DNA of 21,378 nt from JBIOWF01 sp044868295 (GTDB taxonomy: Bacteria > Actinomycetota > Actinomycetes > Streptosporangiales > Streptosporangiaceae). The notes below the pieces were generated by a model. The model did not search any database. It saw only the letters and a list, made by a program, of their open reading frames with translations, and was not told the DNA's origin. Positions 7,650-14,214 of the stretch are shown one piece after another. A program made the position numbers and the translations under genes. The DNA lies in contig JBIOWF010000254.1 of the NCBI GenBank assembly GCA_044868295.1, positions 1-21,378 of the forward strand, read 5' to 3'. Positions within the stretch are counted from its first letter, which is position 1; every line of letters begins with the position of its first letter.

Positions 7650-7847
7650 TCATGCGGAGGGCTTCTGTGGTGACGTTGGTGTCTCGTGCGCGCGGCTTGC
7701 GGCGAGGCGGGTGACGCCGTAGCCGACGAGCGGGGTGGCGAACCAGAGGTAGGGGATGACGTCGGGGATCCATATCGCGCCGGCGGCGGGTGTTATGTCA
7801 CCAGTCGCGGCGGCGGTGGAGGGCGCGGCTGAGCACGTAGGCCAGGT
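7650..7847 (-). pseudogene. Start-less coding remnant with one membrane segment
   Basis: A 65-codon open frame lacking ATG, GTG or TTG. Its last 45 codons show almost exclusively G or C in the third position and encode a plausible membrane segment (PYLWFATPLVGYGVTRLAAS), which is the signature of real coding DNA in this genome. The frame overlaps the 3' end of the upstream small membrane protein gene in a +1 register. It may be a 5'-truncated gene, or the end of a longer protein separated from 7798-8130 by a frameshift. Confidence 0.4.
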
Positions 7848-8130
7848 TCACGAAGCCGACCACGCCGAAGACGACCAGGAGGTCCCCGCCCTTCCACGCG
7901 ACGATCGCCACGAGGGGGATGGACAGTGCGAGCGATCCCAGGCCGAGGGCCATCTGGGCCCAGTCCAGCGGAGGGCGCCGGTTCCGTTGGGCGGCCAGGC
8001 GCGAGTCGATCACCGCGTTGACGCGGTCGACAAGCGATTCGGCGAGCTCCAGTTCGTACTGCGGGCCGAGCTCACGCCGGGCGGCGAAGGCCGCTTGCAG
8101 CTCGTTGGGTTCCAGCTTTTCAGGTTGCAC
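7798..8130 (-). CDS. Small two-helix membrane protein of unknown function
   Basis: A 110-residue protein. The N-terminal cytoplasmic half (ELQAAFAARRELGPQYELEL, then AESLVDRVNAVIDSRLAAQR) is helical and charged. Two transmembrane segments follow at about 61-79 (ALGLGSLALSIPLVAIVAW) and 84-100 (LLVVFGVVGFVNLAYVL), with a basic C-terminus ending RRRDW. Similar small proteins with the LGPxYE block are common in actinobacteria, but I know of no assigned function. The GTG at 8130 is chosen because the upstream part of the open frame is arginine- and serine-rich noise without coding character; a weak -10-like CAGAAT lies six bases before it. The frame directly after its stop continues with membrane-type coding sequence in the +1 register. 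Confidence 0.65.
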   Translation of the reverse strand: MQPEKLEPNELQAAFAARRELGPQYELELAESLVDRVNAVIDSRLAAQRNRRPPLDWAQMALGLGSLALSIPLVAIVAWKGGDLLVVFGVVGFVNLAYVLSRALHRRRDW

Positions 8131-8416
8131 GGTCCGATTCTGCCCAGAATTCCCGGTCTGTGTGGGCCCTTGCCGCATTGGAGAGGTGCCACTTGGTCGC
8201 GACGCCCGGCCCGGTCGGAAATTGATCAGCTCCTTGCGTTCGGCCCCCTGTGCTCGTCCTCTCGCTTTCTCTCCTCTGGTCCAATAGCCGACCCTCCAAT
8301 GCCTGATCTGCTGATCCTTGCTCCTCTCATGCCTGAGCCGGCATCTGATCCATTGACCGCGATGTCGTGGGACGTCGCGTCGCTGGCGGGAGCGGGTTTG
8401 AACAGGCTTGCCGAAG

Positions 8417-8444
8417 GATGGGCGACTGATGGGCGATATTCGCC
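8417..8444. promoter_or_regulatory. Operator candidate upstream of carbamate kinase
   Basis: GATGGGCGA occurs at 8417-8425 and again at 8428-8436, 11 bp apart, about one helical turn. The second copy runs into a perfect palindrome GGCGA-TAT-TCGCC (8432-8444). Its position 37 bp before the arcC start suits a regulator site over or near a promoter. The regulator is unknown. Confidence 0.45.
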
Positions 8445-8468
8445 AATGAACAGCGGTCGTCGGGTGGA

Positions 8469-8474
8469 TAGTTT
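8469..8474 (+). promoter_or_regulatory. Predicted -10 box (TAGTTT) of arcC
   Basis: TAGTTT is followed by six bases and the GTG at 8481. With no Shine-Dalgarno sequence, the transcript is probably leaderless. Confidence 0.5.
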
Positions 8475-8480
8475 CGCAAG

Positions 8481-9410
8481 GTGGGCGAACGCGTACTGAT
8501 CGCATTGGGTGGCAACGCCATGACGGCCCCCGACGGGAGCGCCTCGCCGGGTGATCAGCATCGGGCGATCGAGCAGGCGATGAAGCACGTCGCGGCGCTG
8601 ATCAAGGCTGGCCACGAGGTGGTGCTCACGCACGGCAACGGACCGCAGGTGGGCAACATCCTCCTCAAGAACCAGCTGACCGCCCACGTGGTGCCGCCCG
8701 TACCGCTGGACTGGTGCGTCGCCCAGACCCAGGGCACGATCGGCACGCTCATCATGAACGCGCTGGAGCGCGCGCTCGCGCCGTCACCGGTGAGAACGGC
8801 CGTCGTGGTGACCCGCACACTCGTCGATCCAGAGGATCCGGCGTTCACGGATCCGGTCAAGCCGATCGGGCAGTACTTCGACGAGGCCGACGCGCGGAAG
8901 TTCGAGAAGCTCGGCCAGACCTGGAAGCGCTTCGACCGGGGCTGGCGCCGCCTCGTCGCGTCGCCCGAGCCGATCGAGATCCTCGACGCCCCGCCCGCCA
9001 TCGCGCTGATGGAGGCGGGATATGTCGTGGTCGCCGCCGGAGGCGGCGGAGTGCCGGTCGTCCGTGGTGCGGACGGCACGCTGAACGGCGTAGAAGCAGT
9101 GATCGACAAGGACTTCGGAGCCGCCGCGCTGGGCCGTGCCGTACGGGCGACCGCGCTGATCATCGCGACCGACGTGCCGAACGCGGTGGTCGGTTTCGGC
9201 ACGCCCGGCGCGCGGCCCATCGGGGCGGTCACCACTGCCGAGTTGCGGGTCCTGCAGGCCGCCGGGCACTTCGCCAGCGGGAGCATGGGCCCCAAGGTCG
9301 AGGCGGCGCTGCGTTTCGTCGAGCGCGGCGGCCGGAGAGCCGTCATCACGTCACTTGAGCACATCGGGGAAGCCCTCGCGGGGGCGACCGGGACGATCGT
9401 GGAGAAGTAG
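8481..9410 (+). CDS. arcC: Carbamate kinase
   Basis: A 309-residue amino-acid-kinase-family enzyme, the normal length for carbamate kinase, which interconverts carbamoyl phosphate plus ADP and carbamate plus ATP in the cytoplasm. Motifs: RVLIALGGNAM near the N-terminus, VVLTHGNGPQVGN (47-59), WCVAQTQGTIGTLI, VVVAAGGGGVPVV and VIDKDFGAAALG, and the C-terminal SMGPKVEAALRFV block. The GTG at 8481 places ALGGNA at the expected distance; there is no Shine-Dalgarno sequence. Usual partners, arginine deiminase (arcA) and a catabolic carbamoyltransferase (arcB), are absent. The next gene, in the same direction, is a ring-opening amidohydrolase, so the kinase may serve breakdown of a cyclic nitrogen compound rather than of arginine. 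The enzyme identity is sure; the pathway is inferred. Confidence 0.93.
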   Translation: MGERVLIALGGNAMTAPDGSASPGDQHRAIEQAMKHVAALIKAGHEVVLTHGNGPQVGNILLKNQLTAHVVPPVPLDWCVAQTQGTIGTLIMNALERALAPSPVRTAVVVTRTLVDPEDPAFTDPVKPIGQYFDEADARKFEKLGQTWKRFDRGWRRLVASPEPIEILDAPPAIALMEAGYVVVAAGGGGVPVVRGADGTLNGVEAVIDKDFGAAALGRAVRATALIIATDVPNAVVGFGTPGARPIGAVTTAELRVLQAAGHFASGSMGPKVEAALRFVERGGRRAVITSLEHIGEALAGATGTIVEK

Positions 9411-9448
9411 TCCGGCGGCTGGCCGGAATTAAGGGAAAGGTGCAGGAA

Positions 9449-10555
9449 ATGCCGGATCCGATCGAGGTACGCAAGGTCGCCATCGAGAGCGTCACCGACG
9501 CCTCCGGGCTCGCGAAGCTGATCGACGACGGAGTGATCGAGGCCGACCGCGTGCTCGCGGTGATCGGCAAGACCGAGGGCAACGGCGGTGTGAACGACTA
9601 CACGCGCATCCTTGCCGACCGTGCCTTCCGGGAGGTGCTCGTCAGCAAGGGCACGCGGACGGCCGATGAGGCCAAGCAGGTGCCCCTTGTCTGGTCCGGC
9701 GGCACCGACGGCGTGCTCAGCCCGCATGCGACGATCTTCGCCACCGTCGACCCGGCGAAGGCCGTACCGACCGGCGAGCCGCGGGTGAGCGTCGGCGTGG
9801 CGATGAGCGAGGTGATCCTGCCCGAGGACATCGGCAGGCCGGCGATGGTGGAGAAGGTCGCCCGTGGCGTCCTGGAGGCCATGAAGATCGCGGGCATCGA
9901 GGACCCCGCCGACGTGCACTACGTGCAGACCAAGACGCCGCTGCTGACCCTCGCCACGATCACCGACGCGAAGGAGCGCGGTCACACGGTCGTCACCGAG
10001 GACACGCTGAAGTCGATGGACATCTCCAACTCCACGACCGCGCTCGGCATCGCCGTCGCCCTCGGGGAGATCGAGATGCCCACGGCCGAGCAGATCCACA
10101 AGGACCTGTCGCTGTACTCGTCCGTCGCCTCGTGCTCAAGTGGCGTCGAGCTCGACCAGGCTCAGATCGTGGTCGTGGGCAACGTCCGGGGCATCGGCGG
10201 CCGCTACCGCGCGGGCCACTCCGTCATGAAGGACGCGCTCGACGCCGACGGCATCTGGGAGGCCATCCGCAGCGCCGGCATCGACCTGCCCGAGCGGCCC
10301 CACCCGAGCGACCTCGGCGGACGGCTGGTCAACGTCTTCCTGAAGTGCGAGGCCGATCCGTCCGGCCGGGTCCGCGGCCGGCGCAACATCATGCTGGACG
10401 ACTCCGACGTGCACTGGCACCGCCAGATCAAGGCCACCGTGGGCGGCGTCACGGCGAGCGTCACCGGCGACCCGGCGGTGTTCGTGAGCGTCGCGGCGGT
10501 CCACCAGGGCCCCTCCGGCGGCGGCCCGGTCATCGCCATCGCCGACCTCGGCTGA
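9449..10555 (+). CDS. Ring-opening amidohydrolase (cyanuric acid hydrolase/barbiturase family)
   Basis: A 368-residue enzyme of the small AtzD/TrzD/barbiturase family, built from three similar domains, each giving a Lys-Ser pair. Lysines K41 (VIGKTEGNGGVNDYTR), K162 (VQTKTPLLT) and K299 (VFLKCEAD), with Ser-Gly at S83 (WSGGTDGVLSPH), S231 (SSGVELDQ) and S356 (HQGPSGGGPVIA), match the pattern; the serine picks are by motif. Members hydrolyse cyanuric acid to carboxybiuret or barbituric acid to ureidomalonate. Which substrate applies is undecided. ATG at 9449 is preferred because AAAGG ends eight bases before it; GTG at 9440 would add three residues. It lies 38 bp after arcC, so the two probably form an operon. 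Biuret hydrolase, allophanate hydrolase and ureidomalonase are not in the window. Confidence 0.9.
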   Translation: MPDPIEVRKVAIESVTDASGLAKLIDDGVIEADRVLAVIGKTEGNGGVNDYTRILADRAFREVLVSKGTRTADEAKQVPLVWSGGTDGVLSPHATIFATVDPAKAVPTGEPRVSVGVAMSEVILPEDIGRPAMVEKVARGVLEAMKIAGIEDPADVHYVQTKTPLLTLATITDAKERGHTVVTEDTLKSMDISNSTTALGIAVALGEIEMPTAEQIHKDLSLYSSVASCSSGVELDQAQIVVVGNVRGIGGRYRAGHSVMKDALDADGIWEAIRSAGIDLPERPHPSDLGGRLVNVFLKCEADPSGRVRGRRNIMLDDSDVHWHRQIKATVGGVTASVTGDPAVFVSVAAVHQGPSGGGPVIAIADLG

Positions 10556-10559
10556 GTCT

Positions 10560-10575
10560 CCCGGCTGTGTCCGGG
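10560..10575 (+). terminator. Weak hairpin after the ring-opening amidohydrolase gene
   Basis: CCCGG and CCGGG pair around a six-base loop just after the stop codon; a second small stem (CGCCG/CGGCG) follows. No U-tract is present, so this is only a candidate terminator. Confidence 0.25.
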
Positions 10576-10605
10576 TCGTCTCCTCGCCGGGTGACGGCGG
10601 GCGGG

Positions 10606-10611
10606 TAGGCT
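10606..10611 (+). promoter_or_regulatory. Predicted -10 box (TAGGCT) of the SseB-domain gene
   Basis: TAGGCT lies eight bases before the GTG at 10620. There is no Shine-Dalgarno sequence, so transcription probably begins at or just before the start codon. Confidence 0.45.
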
Positions 10612-10619
10612 CGCGAGTC

Positions 10620-11189
10620 GTGCCCAGCATTCCGCAACCCCTCGCACCCGGCGACGACGGCAGCTCCGATCCCGCCGTCGTGTCGGCCCTTCGCGCGTTC
10701 CAGGCCGGTACGGTGACCGCGGCCGATGTGGTCGCGGCGCTCGGCAGGGCGAGGCTGCTCGTGCCCGTTGTGGCGCTGCTGACCGCGTCCGAGATCGGCG
10801 AGCACGGGCTCAAGCAGGAGAAGGAAAGCGAGATGGCCCTGCCGAAGCTGATCGGCAAGGACGGGCGGGAGGCGGTCCTGGCCTTCACCGGTGCCGAAGC
10901 GCTGAAGCTGTGGCGCGCCGACGCCCGGCCGATCCAGGCGACGGCCCCTCAGGTGTGCCAGGCGGCTGTGCACGAGAAGGCCGCGGCTGTCGTGATCGAC
11001 GTCGCGGGCCCGATCTCGTTCGTGATCGAGGGCGGCATGCTGCATGCCCTCGCCACCATCGAGGACGCCAGGCGCGACGCGTCCGTCCTCGACCGCCTGG
11101 CGGAAGCCGTACCCGGCGTGACCGTGGCCAGGCTGCGGCCCGCACCGGAGCGACGGTGGCGCAAATTGTTGCGTAGAGTATTTGACTGA
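10620..11189 (+). CDS. SseB-family protein
   Basis: A 189-residue cytoplasmic protein. Residues about 20-145 match the SseB N-terminal domain: ALRAFQAGTVTAADVVAALG, then ARLLVPVVAL, the charged spacer KQEKESEMALPKLIGKDGR, and AVLAFTGAEALKLW with VVIDVAGPISFVIEGGML. The domain is common in actinobacteria and its function is unclear; enterobacterial SseB is an enhanced-serine-sensitivity protein. The C-terminal tail is basic (RRWRKLLRRVFD). GTG at 10620 is the only start that keeps the whole domain, and a TAGGCT hexamer supports a leaderless transcript. It stands between the amidohydrolase operon and the prepilin peptidase-aro region, with no evident functional link to either. Confidence 0.85.
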   Translation: MPSIPQPLAPGDDGSSDPAVVSALRAFQAGTVTAADVVAALGRARLLVPVVALLTASEIGEHGLKQEKESEMALPKLIGKDGREAVLAFTGAEALKLWRADARPIQATAPQVCQAAVHEKAAAVVIDVAGPISFVIEGGMLHALATIEDARRDASVLDRLAEAVPGVTVARLRPAPERRWRKLLRRVFD

Positions 11190-11231
11190 TTTCGCTCCGC
11201 GGCGACTTTGGGTCGTGTCAAGCTGTGCGGC

Positions 11232-11600
11232 ATGACAGCCGCAGATAGCATCGGCTACGTGAAGCCGATGGAAGAGCGCCTCTCCAGGCTCGAGGCGCAC
11301 GTGTTCCGCACAAGCGACGACCTCGTGGACGTGAAGCTCACCTTGGTTGACGTCACAACGGCATTGGCCGGCCTGACGACAGCTGTAACGGGTCTGACGA
11401 CCGTGGTGAACGAGACTCGTCAGGATGTGGCGGGTCTGAAGGTCGCGATGGAGGAGACCCGTGAGGATGTGGCCGATTTGAGGTCTGGCCTCAACGTGGT
11501 CCTGGGCGAGGTCGACGGACTCAAGGCATGGCGAGAGGAGCTCAGCCCTCGTGTGGCCAAGCTGGTGGCCAGGTCTGAGGGAATCGAGTTGGCGAGCTAG
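11232..11600 (+). CDS. Coiled-coil protein of unknown function
   Basis: A 122-residue hydrophilic protein made largely of heptad-like helices. Residues about 8-30 (PMEERLSRLEAHVFRTSDDL) and 40-110 (AGLTTAVTGLTTVVNE, DVAGLKVAMEETREDVADLR) have hydrophobic residues every three or four positions, with the repeated T/E-R-x-D-V-A-x-L pattern. There is no membrane segment or enzyme motif. Start is uncertain: ATG at 11232 is chosen, but a TTG at 11208 is in frame, and neither has a good ribosome site or -10 hexamer. Base composition is lower in GC and codon use less biased than in adjacent genes, which may mark later acquisition. In several actinobacteria aroE adjoins the prepilin peptidase gene; here this protein takes that place. 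A scaffold or oligomerisation role is only a guess. Confidence 0.6.
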   Translation: MTAADSIGYVKPMEERLSRLEAHVFRTSDDLVDVKLTLVDVTTALAGLTTAVTGLTTVVNETRQDVAGLKVAMEETREDVADLRSGLNVVLGEVDGLKAWREELSPRVAKLVARSEGIELAS

Positions 11601-11603
11601 GGT
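11598..11603 (+). promoter_or_regulatory. Predicted -10 box (TAGGGT) sharing the upstream stop codon
   Basis: TAGGGT starts with the TAG stop codon of the coiled-coil gene and ends six bases before the GTG of the prepilin peptidase gene at 11610, consistent with a leaderless promoter. Confidence 0.45.
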
Positions 11604-11609
11604 CGGGGC

Positions 11610-12266
11610 GTGTCCCTCGTCGTCTCGGCCGCTGCGGCAGCGGGGCTGGTCGCGGGATCCTACGTGCGGGCGTTGGCCGACGGATTCGGCGTGGACCCGG
11701 GCGACCCCCGCAAGGAGGCGAGAGCGGCCTTCACCCGCGTGATCCGGATCGTCCCGGTGCCGCGCGGGCCGTACCTTATCGAAACGGTCACGGCCGCCGT
11801 CTTCGCGCTGCTGACGTGGCGGGTGGCGGACGTCACGCTGCTCGCGGCGTTGCTCTACGCGGCGGTCGCGGGCGTCACCCTGGCGGTGATCGACTGGCGG
11901 ACGTGGCGGTTGCCGGACGCGATCACGCTCCCGTCGTATCCCGTGGTTCTGGGCCTGGTCGCCCTGACGGGAAACCTGCTGACGGCGGTGATCTGCGGCT
12001 GCGCTCTCGGCGGCGTCTACCTGCTGCTCTGGTTCATCCGCCCGGCGGCCCTCGGCCTGGGAGACGTCAAGCTGGCGGGGCTGATCGGGCTGCTCACCGG
12101 TGCCGTCGGCGTCAACGCCGCGCTGCTCGCCGGGATCGGCGGACACCTCCTCGGCGCCCTGTACGCCGCGGGCCTGCTGATCACCAGAAGGGCGACTCGG
12201 GCGAGTGAGTTCCCGTTCGGGCCCTTCATGCTCGTCGCCGCGCTGCTGGCCGTGCTCGTTCAGTAG
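11610..12266 (+). CDS. A24-family prepilin peptidase, short form
   Basis: A 218-residue membrane protein. The two catalytic aspartates of type IV prepilin peptidases are seen: D95 in VIDWRTWRLPDAIT and D152 in the GLGDVKLAGLIG (GD) motif. About six hydrophobic helices are present. The N-terminal cysteine-rich/methyltransferase region of the long PilD form is missing, as in archaeal-like and many actinobacterial members. Such enzymes cleave leader peptides of pilin-like proteins at the inner face of the membrane; no pilin or Flp/Tad gene is in the window. A similar peptidase gene is a usual neighbour of aroC in actinobacteria, so the position is conserved and need not imply joint function. GTG at 11610 is supported by a TAGGGT hexamer six bases upstream. 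Confidence 0.88.
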   Translation: MSLVVSAAAAAGLVAGSYVRALADGFGVDPGDPRKEARAAFTRVIRIVPVPRGPYLIETVTAAVFALLTWRVADVTLLAALLYAAVAGVTLAVIDWRTWRLPDAITLPSYPVVLGLVALTGNLLTAVICGCALGGVYLLLWFIRPAALGLGDVKLAGLIGLLTGAVGVNAALLAGIGGHLLGALYAAGLLITRRATRASEFPFGPFMLVAALLAVLVQ

Positions 12267-12400
12267 CTGCGCTGGTCCAGGAGCTGTGCTCGTTCGGTGG
12301 CCGCACCACGTCCAAGGCTGTGCTCATTCGGGGGCTGGTCCGGGAACCGTGCCCGTCCAAGGGCTGGTCGTCGGGCTGCGCTCCTTCAGGGGGCGCGCTC
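12267..12400. repeat. Degenerate repeats upstream of aroC
   Basis: Three related segments of about 45 bp contain variants of GCTGTGCTCGTTCGG (near 12286, 12317 and 12377) and of GGCTGGTCCGGGA, with GTCCAAG closing two of them. No coding character is seen on either strand. The match is too loose to be a recent array; it may be decayed duplications. Confidence 0.4.
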
Positions 12401-12426
12401 TTGGGAGGCGCCGTCTCGCCTGGTGA

Positions 12427-12447
12427 ACAGTGCGGACATCGCACTGT
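12427..12447. promoter_or_regulatory. Inverted repeat upstream of aroC
   Basis: ACAGTGCG and CGCACTGT form perfect 8-bp arms around the five bases GACAT. The element is 24 bp before the aroC ATG. It could be a repressor site for the aro operon or an RNA hairpin in the leader. The aroC start itself has no strong ribosome site. Confidence 0.5.
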
Positions 12448-12471
12448 GGGACACGTGGAAGACTTGTCCTC

Positions 12472-13650
12472 ATGTTGCGCTGGTTGACCGCAGGAGAGTC
12501 CCACGGCCCCGAGCTCGTCGCGATCCTCGAAGGCATGCCCGCGGGGGTGGAGGTGACCACGGCCGACCTGGCCGAGGCGCTGCGCCGCCGCCGCCTCGGG
12601 TACGGCCGCGGCGCGCGGATGAAGTTCGAGCAGGACGAGCTGACGATCTCCGGAGGCGTACGGCACGGCCGCACGCTCGGTTCGCCCATCGCGATCCGCG
12701 TGGGCAACACCGAGTGGCCCAAGTGGGAGACCGTGATGGCCGCCGACCCGGTCGACCCGGCGGTGCTGGAGGGCCAGGCGCGCAACGCGCCGCGGTCCCG
12801 TCCCCGGCCCGGTCACGCCGACCTGGCGGGCATGCAGAAGTACGGCTTCGACGACGCCCGGCCGGTGCTCGACCGGGCCAGCGCCCGGGAGACCGCCGCC
12901 CGCGTCGCCCTCGGCGAGGTGGCCAAGCGGTTCCTGCGGCAGGCGCTCGGCGTTCAGATCGTGAGCCACGTCGTCTCGATCGGGTCGGTGCGGGCGCCCG
13001 ACGGCTCCGTGCCCGGCCCCGACGACCTGGCGGCTGTCGACGCCGACCCCGTGCGCTGCGTGGATCCCGCCGCCAGCGCCGCGATGGTGGCCGAGATCGA
13101 CCAGGCGCACAGTGACGGCGACACCCTCGGCGGTGTCGTCGAGGTGCTCGCCTACAACCTGCCGCCCGGCCTCGGCAGCTACACCCACTGGGATCGGCGC
13201 CTCGACGCGCGGCTCGCCGCCGCGCTCATGGGCATCCAGGCGATCAAGGGGGTGGCGGTCGGCGACGGTTTCGAGACGGCCCGCCGTCCCGGTTCCCGGG
13301 CGCACGACGAGATCGAGAACACGGACGGTGGGGTGCGCCGCATCACCAACCGGGCCGGTGGCGTCGAGGGCGGCATGACCAACGGCGAGCCCTTGCGGGT
13401 CAGCGCCGCGATGAAGCCGATCTCCACGGTGCCCCGGGCGCTGGCCACCATCGACGTGCTGACGGGCGAGGCCGCCAAGGCCCACCACGAGCGTTCCGAC
13501 GTCTGCGCCGTCCCCGCCGCCGCGATCGTCGCCGAGGCGATGGTCGCGCTCGTCCTCGCGGACACGGCCGTCGAGAAGTTCGGCGGCGACTCCGTGGAAG
13601 AGGTGGCCCGCAACCTGTCCGGCTACCTCTCCTCCCTAGTGATCAAATAA
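12472..13650 (+). CDS. aroC: Chorismate synthase
   Basis: A 392-residue FMN-dependent enzyme that turns 5-enolpyruvylshikimate 3-phosphate into chorismate in the cytoplasm. Signatures: MLRWLTAGESHGP with the conserved H11, RRRLGYGRGARMKFEQDE (39-56), RPGHADLAGMQKYGF with H115, DRASARETAARVALGEVAK, HSDGDTLGGVVEV and NRAGGVEGGMTNGEP. Length is normal. ATG at 12472 is chosen over the upstream in-frame GTG because homologues begin exactly with M-L-R-W-(L/T)-T-A-G-E-S-H-G. It heads a compact aroC-aroK-aroB-aroQ set, with 14 bp to aroK. An inverted repeat precedes it, which may regulate the whole cluster. Confidence 0.97.
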   Translation: MLRWLTAGESHGPELVAILEGMPAGVEVTTADLAEALRRRRLGYGRGARMKFEQDELTISGGVRHGRTLGSPIAIRVGNTEWPKWETVMAADPVDPAVLEGQARNAPRSRPRPGHADLAGMQKYGFDDARPVLDRASARETAARVALGEVAKRFLRQALGVQIVSHVVSIGSVRAPDGSVPGPDDLAAVDADPVRCVDPAASAAMVAEIDQAHSDGDTLGGVVEVLAYNLPPGLGSYTHWDRRLDARLAAALMGIQAIKGVAVGDGFETARRPGSRAHDEIENTDGGVRRITNRAGGVEGGMTNGEPLRVSAAMKPISTVPRALATIDVLTGEAAKAHHERSDVCAVPAAAIVAEAMVALVLADTAVEKFGGDSVEEVARNLSGYLSSLVIK

Positions 13651-13664
13651 TAAGGTTCGTGATC

Positions 13665-14180
13665 ATGCGATCGGCACAGCAGCGGCCCGCCGCGGTCCTC
13701 ATCGGCCCGCCGGGATCCGGAAAGACGACGATCGGCGCCATGCTGGCCGAACGGCTCGGCGTGGGCTTCCGCGACACGGATGCCGACGTGGAGGCCGTCG
13801 CCGGCAAGCCGGTGGGTGACGTCTTCGTCGAGGACGGCGAGGAGCGCTTCCGCGAGCTGGAGGCGCTGGCCGTACAGACCGCCTTGGCGGAGCATGACGG
13901 CGTGCTGTCGCTGGGCGGAGGCGCGATCCTGAAAGAGTCGACGCAGCTGCTGCTCGCCGACCACCAGGTCGTCTACCTCCAGGTCGGCCTCGACCAGGCG
14001 GTGAAGCGGGTGGGGCTGGCCAGCGCGCGCCCGCTGCTCGTGCTCAACCCGCGAAGCCGCCTCAGGAAGCTGATGGAGGAGCGGCGCCCGCTCTACGAGC
14101 GGCTGGCCGTCCTCACCGTGGTGACCGACGACCGTGGTCCGGCGGACATCGTTGCAGAAATCGCCAAGGACCTGTCATGA
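13665..14180 (+). CDS. aroK: Shikimate kinase
   Basis: A 171-residue P-loop kinase that phosphorylates shikimate at the 3-hydroxyl with ATP. The Walker A motif is IGPPGSGKTT (13-22, K20), the shikimate-binding DTD is at 38-40, R63 lies in the FRELE segment, GGG at 84-86 follows SL, and the lid arginine is in SARPLL (R122). ATG at 13665 is preferred to GTG at 13659 because AAGG (13652-13655) is nine bases before the ATG but only three from the GTG. It follows aroC by 14 bp and precedes aroB by 34 bp, consistent with one operon. Confidence 0.95.
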   Translation: MRSAQQRPAAVLIGPPGSGKTTIGAMLAERLGVGFRDTDADVEAVAGKPVGDVFVEDGEERFRELEALAVQTALAEHDGVLSLGGGAILKESTQLLLADHQVVYLQVGLDQAVKRVGLASARPLLVLNPRSRLRKLMEERRPLYERLAVLTVVTDDRGPADIVAEIAKDLS

Positions 14181-14214
14181 GCCGGGGCCTGGGACCTGCG
14201 GCAGAGGTGGCGAG

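Larger units (their letters stand above)
8131..8480. other. 350-bp divergent intergenic region upstream of arcC
   Basis: No gene is supported here. Open frames crossing the region on both strands show no third-position GC bias, and the base composition is lower in GC than in the neighbours. It separates the divergent small membrane protein and carbamate kinase genes and holds the repeat/palindrome element at 8417-8444 and a -10-like hexamer at 8469-8474. Confidence 0.6.

Noticed and set aside
8131..8505. Upstream extension of the small membrane protein frame to 8505
   Set aside because: The extension is Arg/Ser/Pro-rich without third-position GC bias and lacks the character of the conserved protein; the GTG at 8130 is a better start.
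10530..12146. Long minus-strand open frame across the SseB, coiled-coil and prepilin peptidase genes
   Set aside because: Spans three genes and their gaps on the other strand with Arg/Asp/Gln-rich noise; no domain or coding signal of its own.
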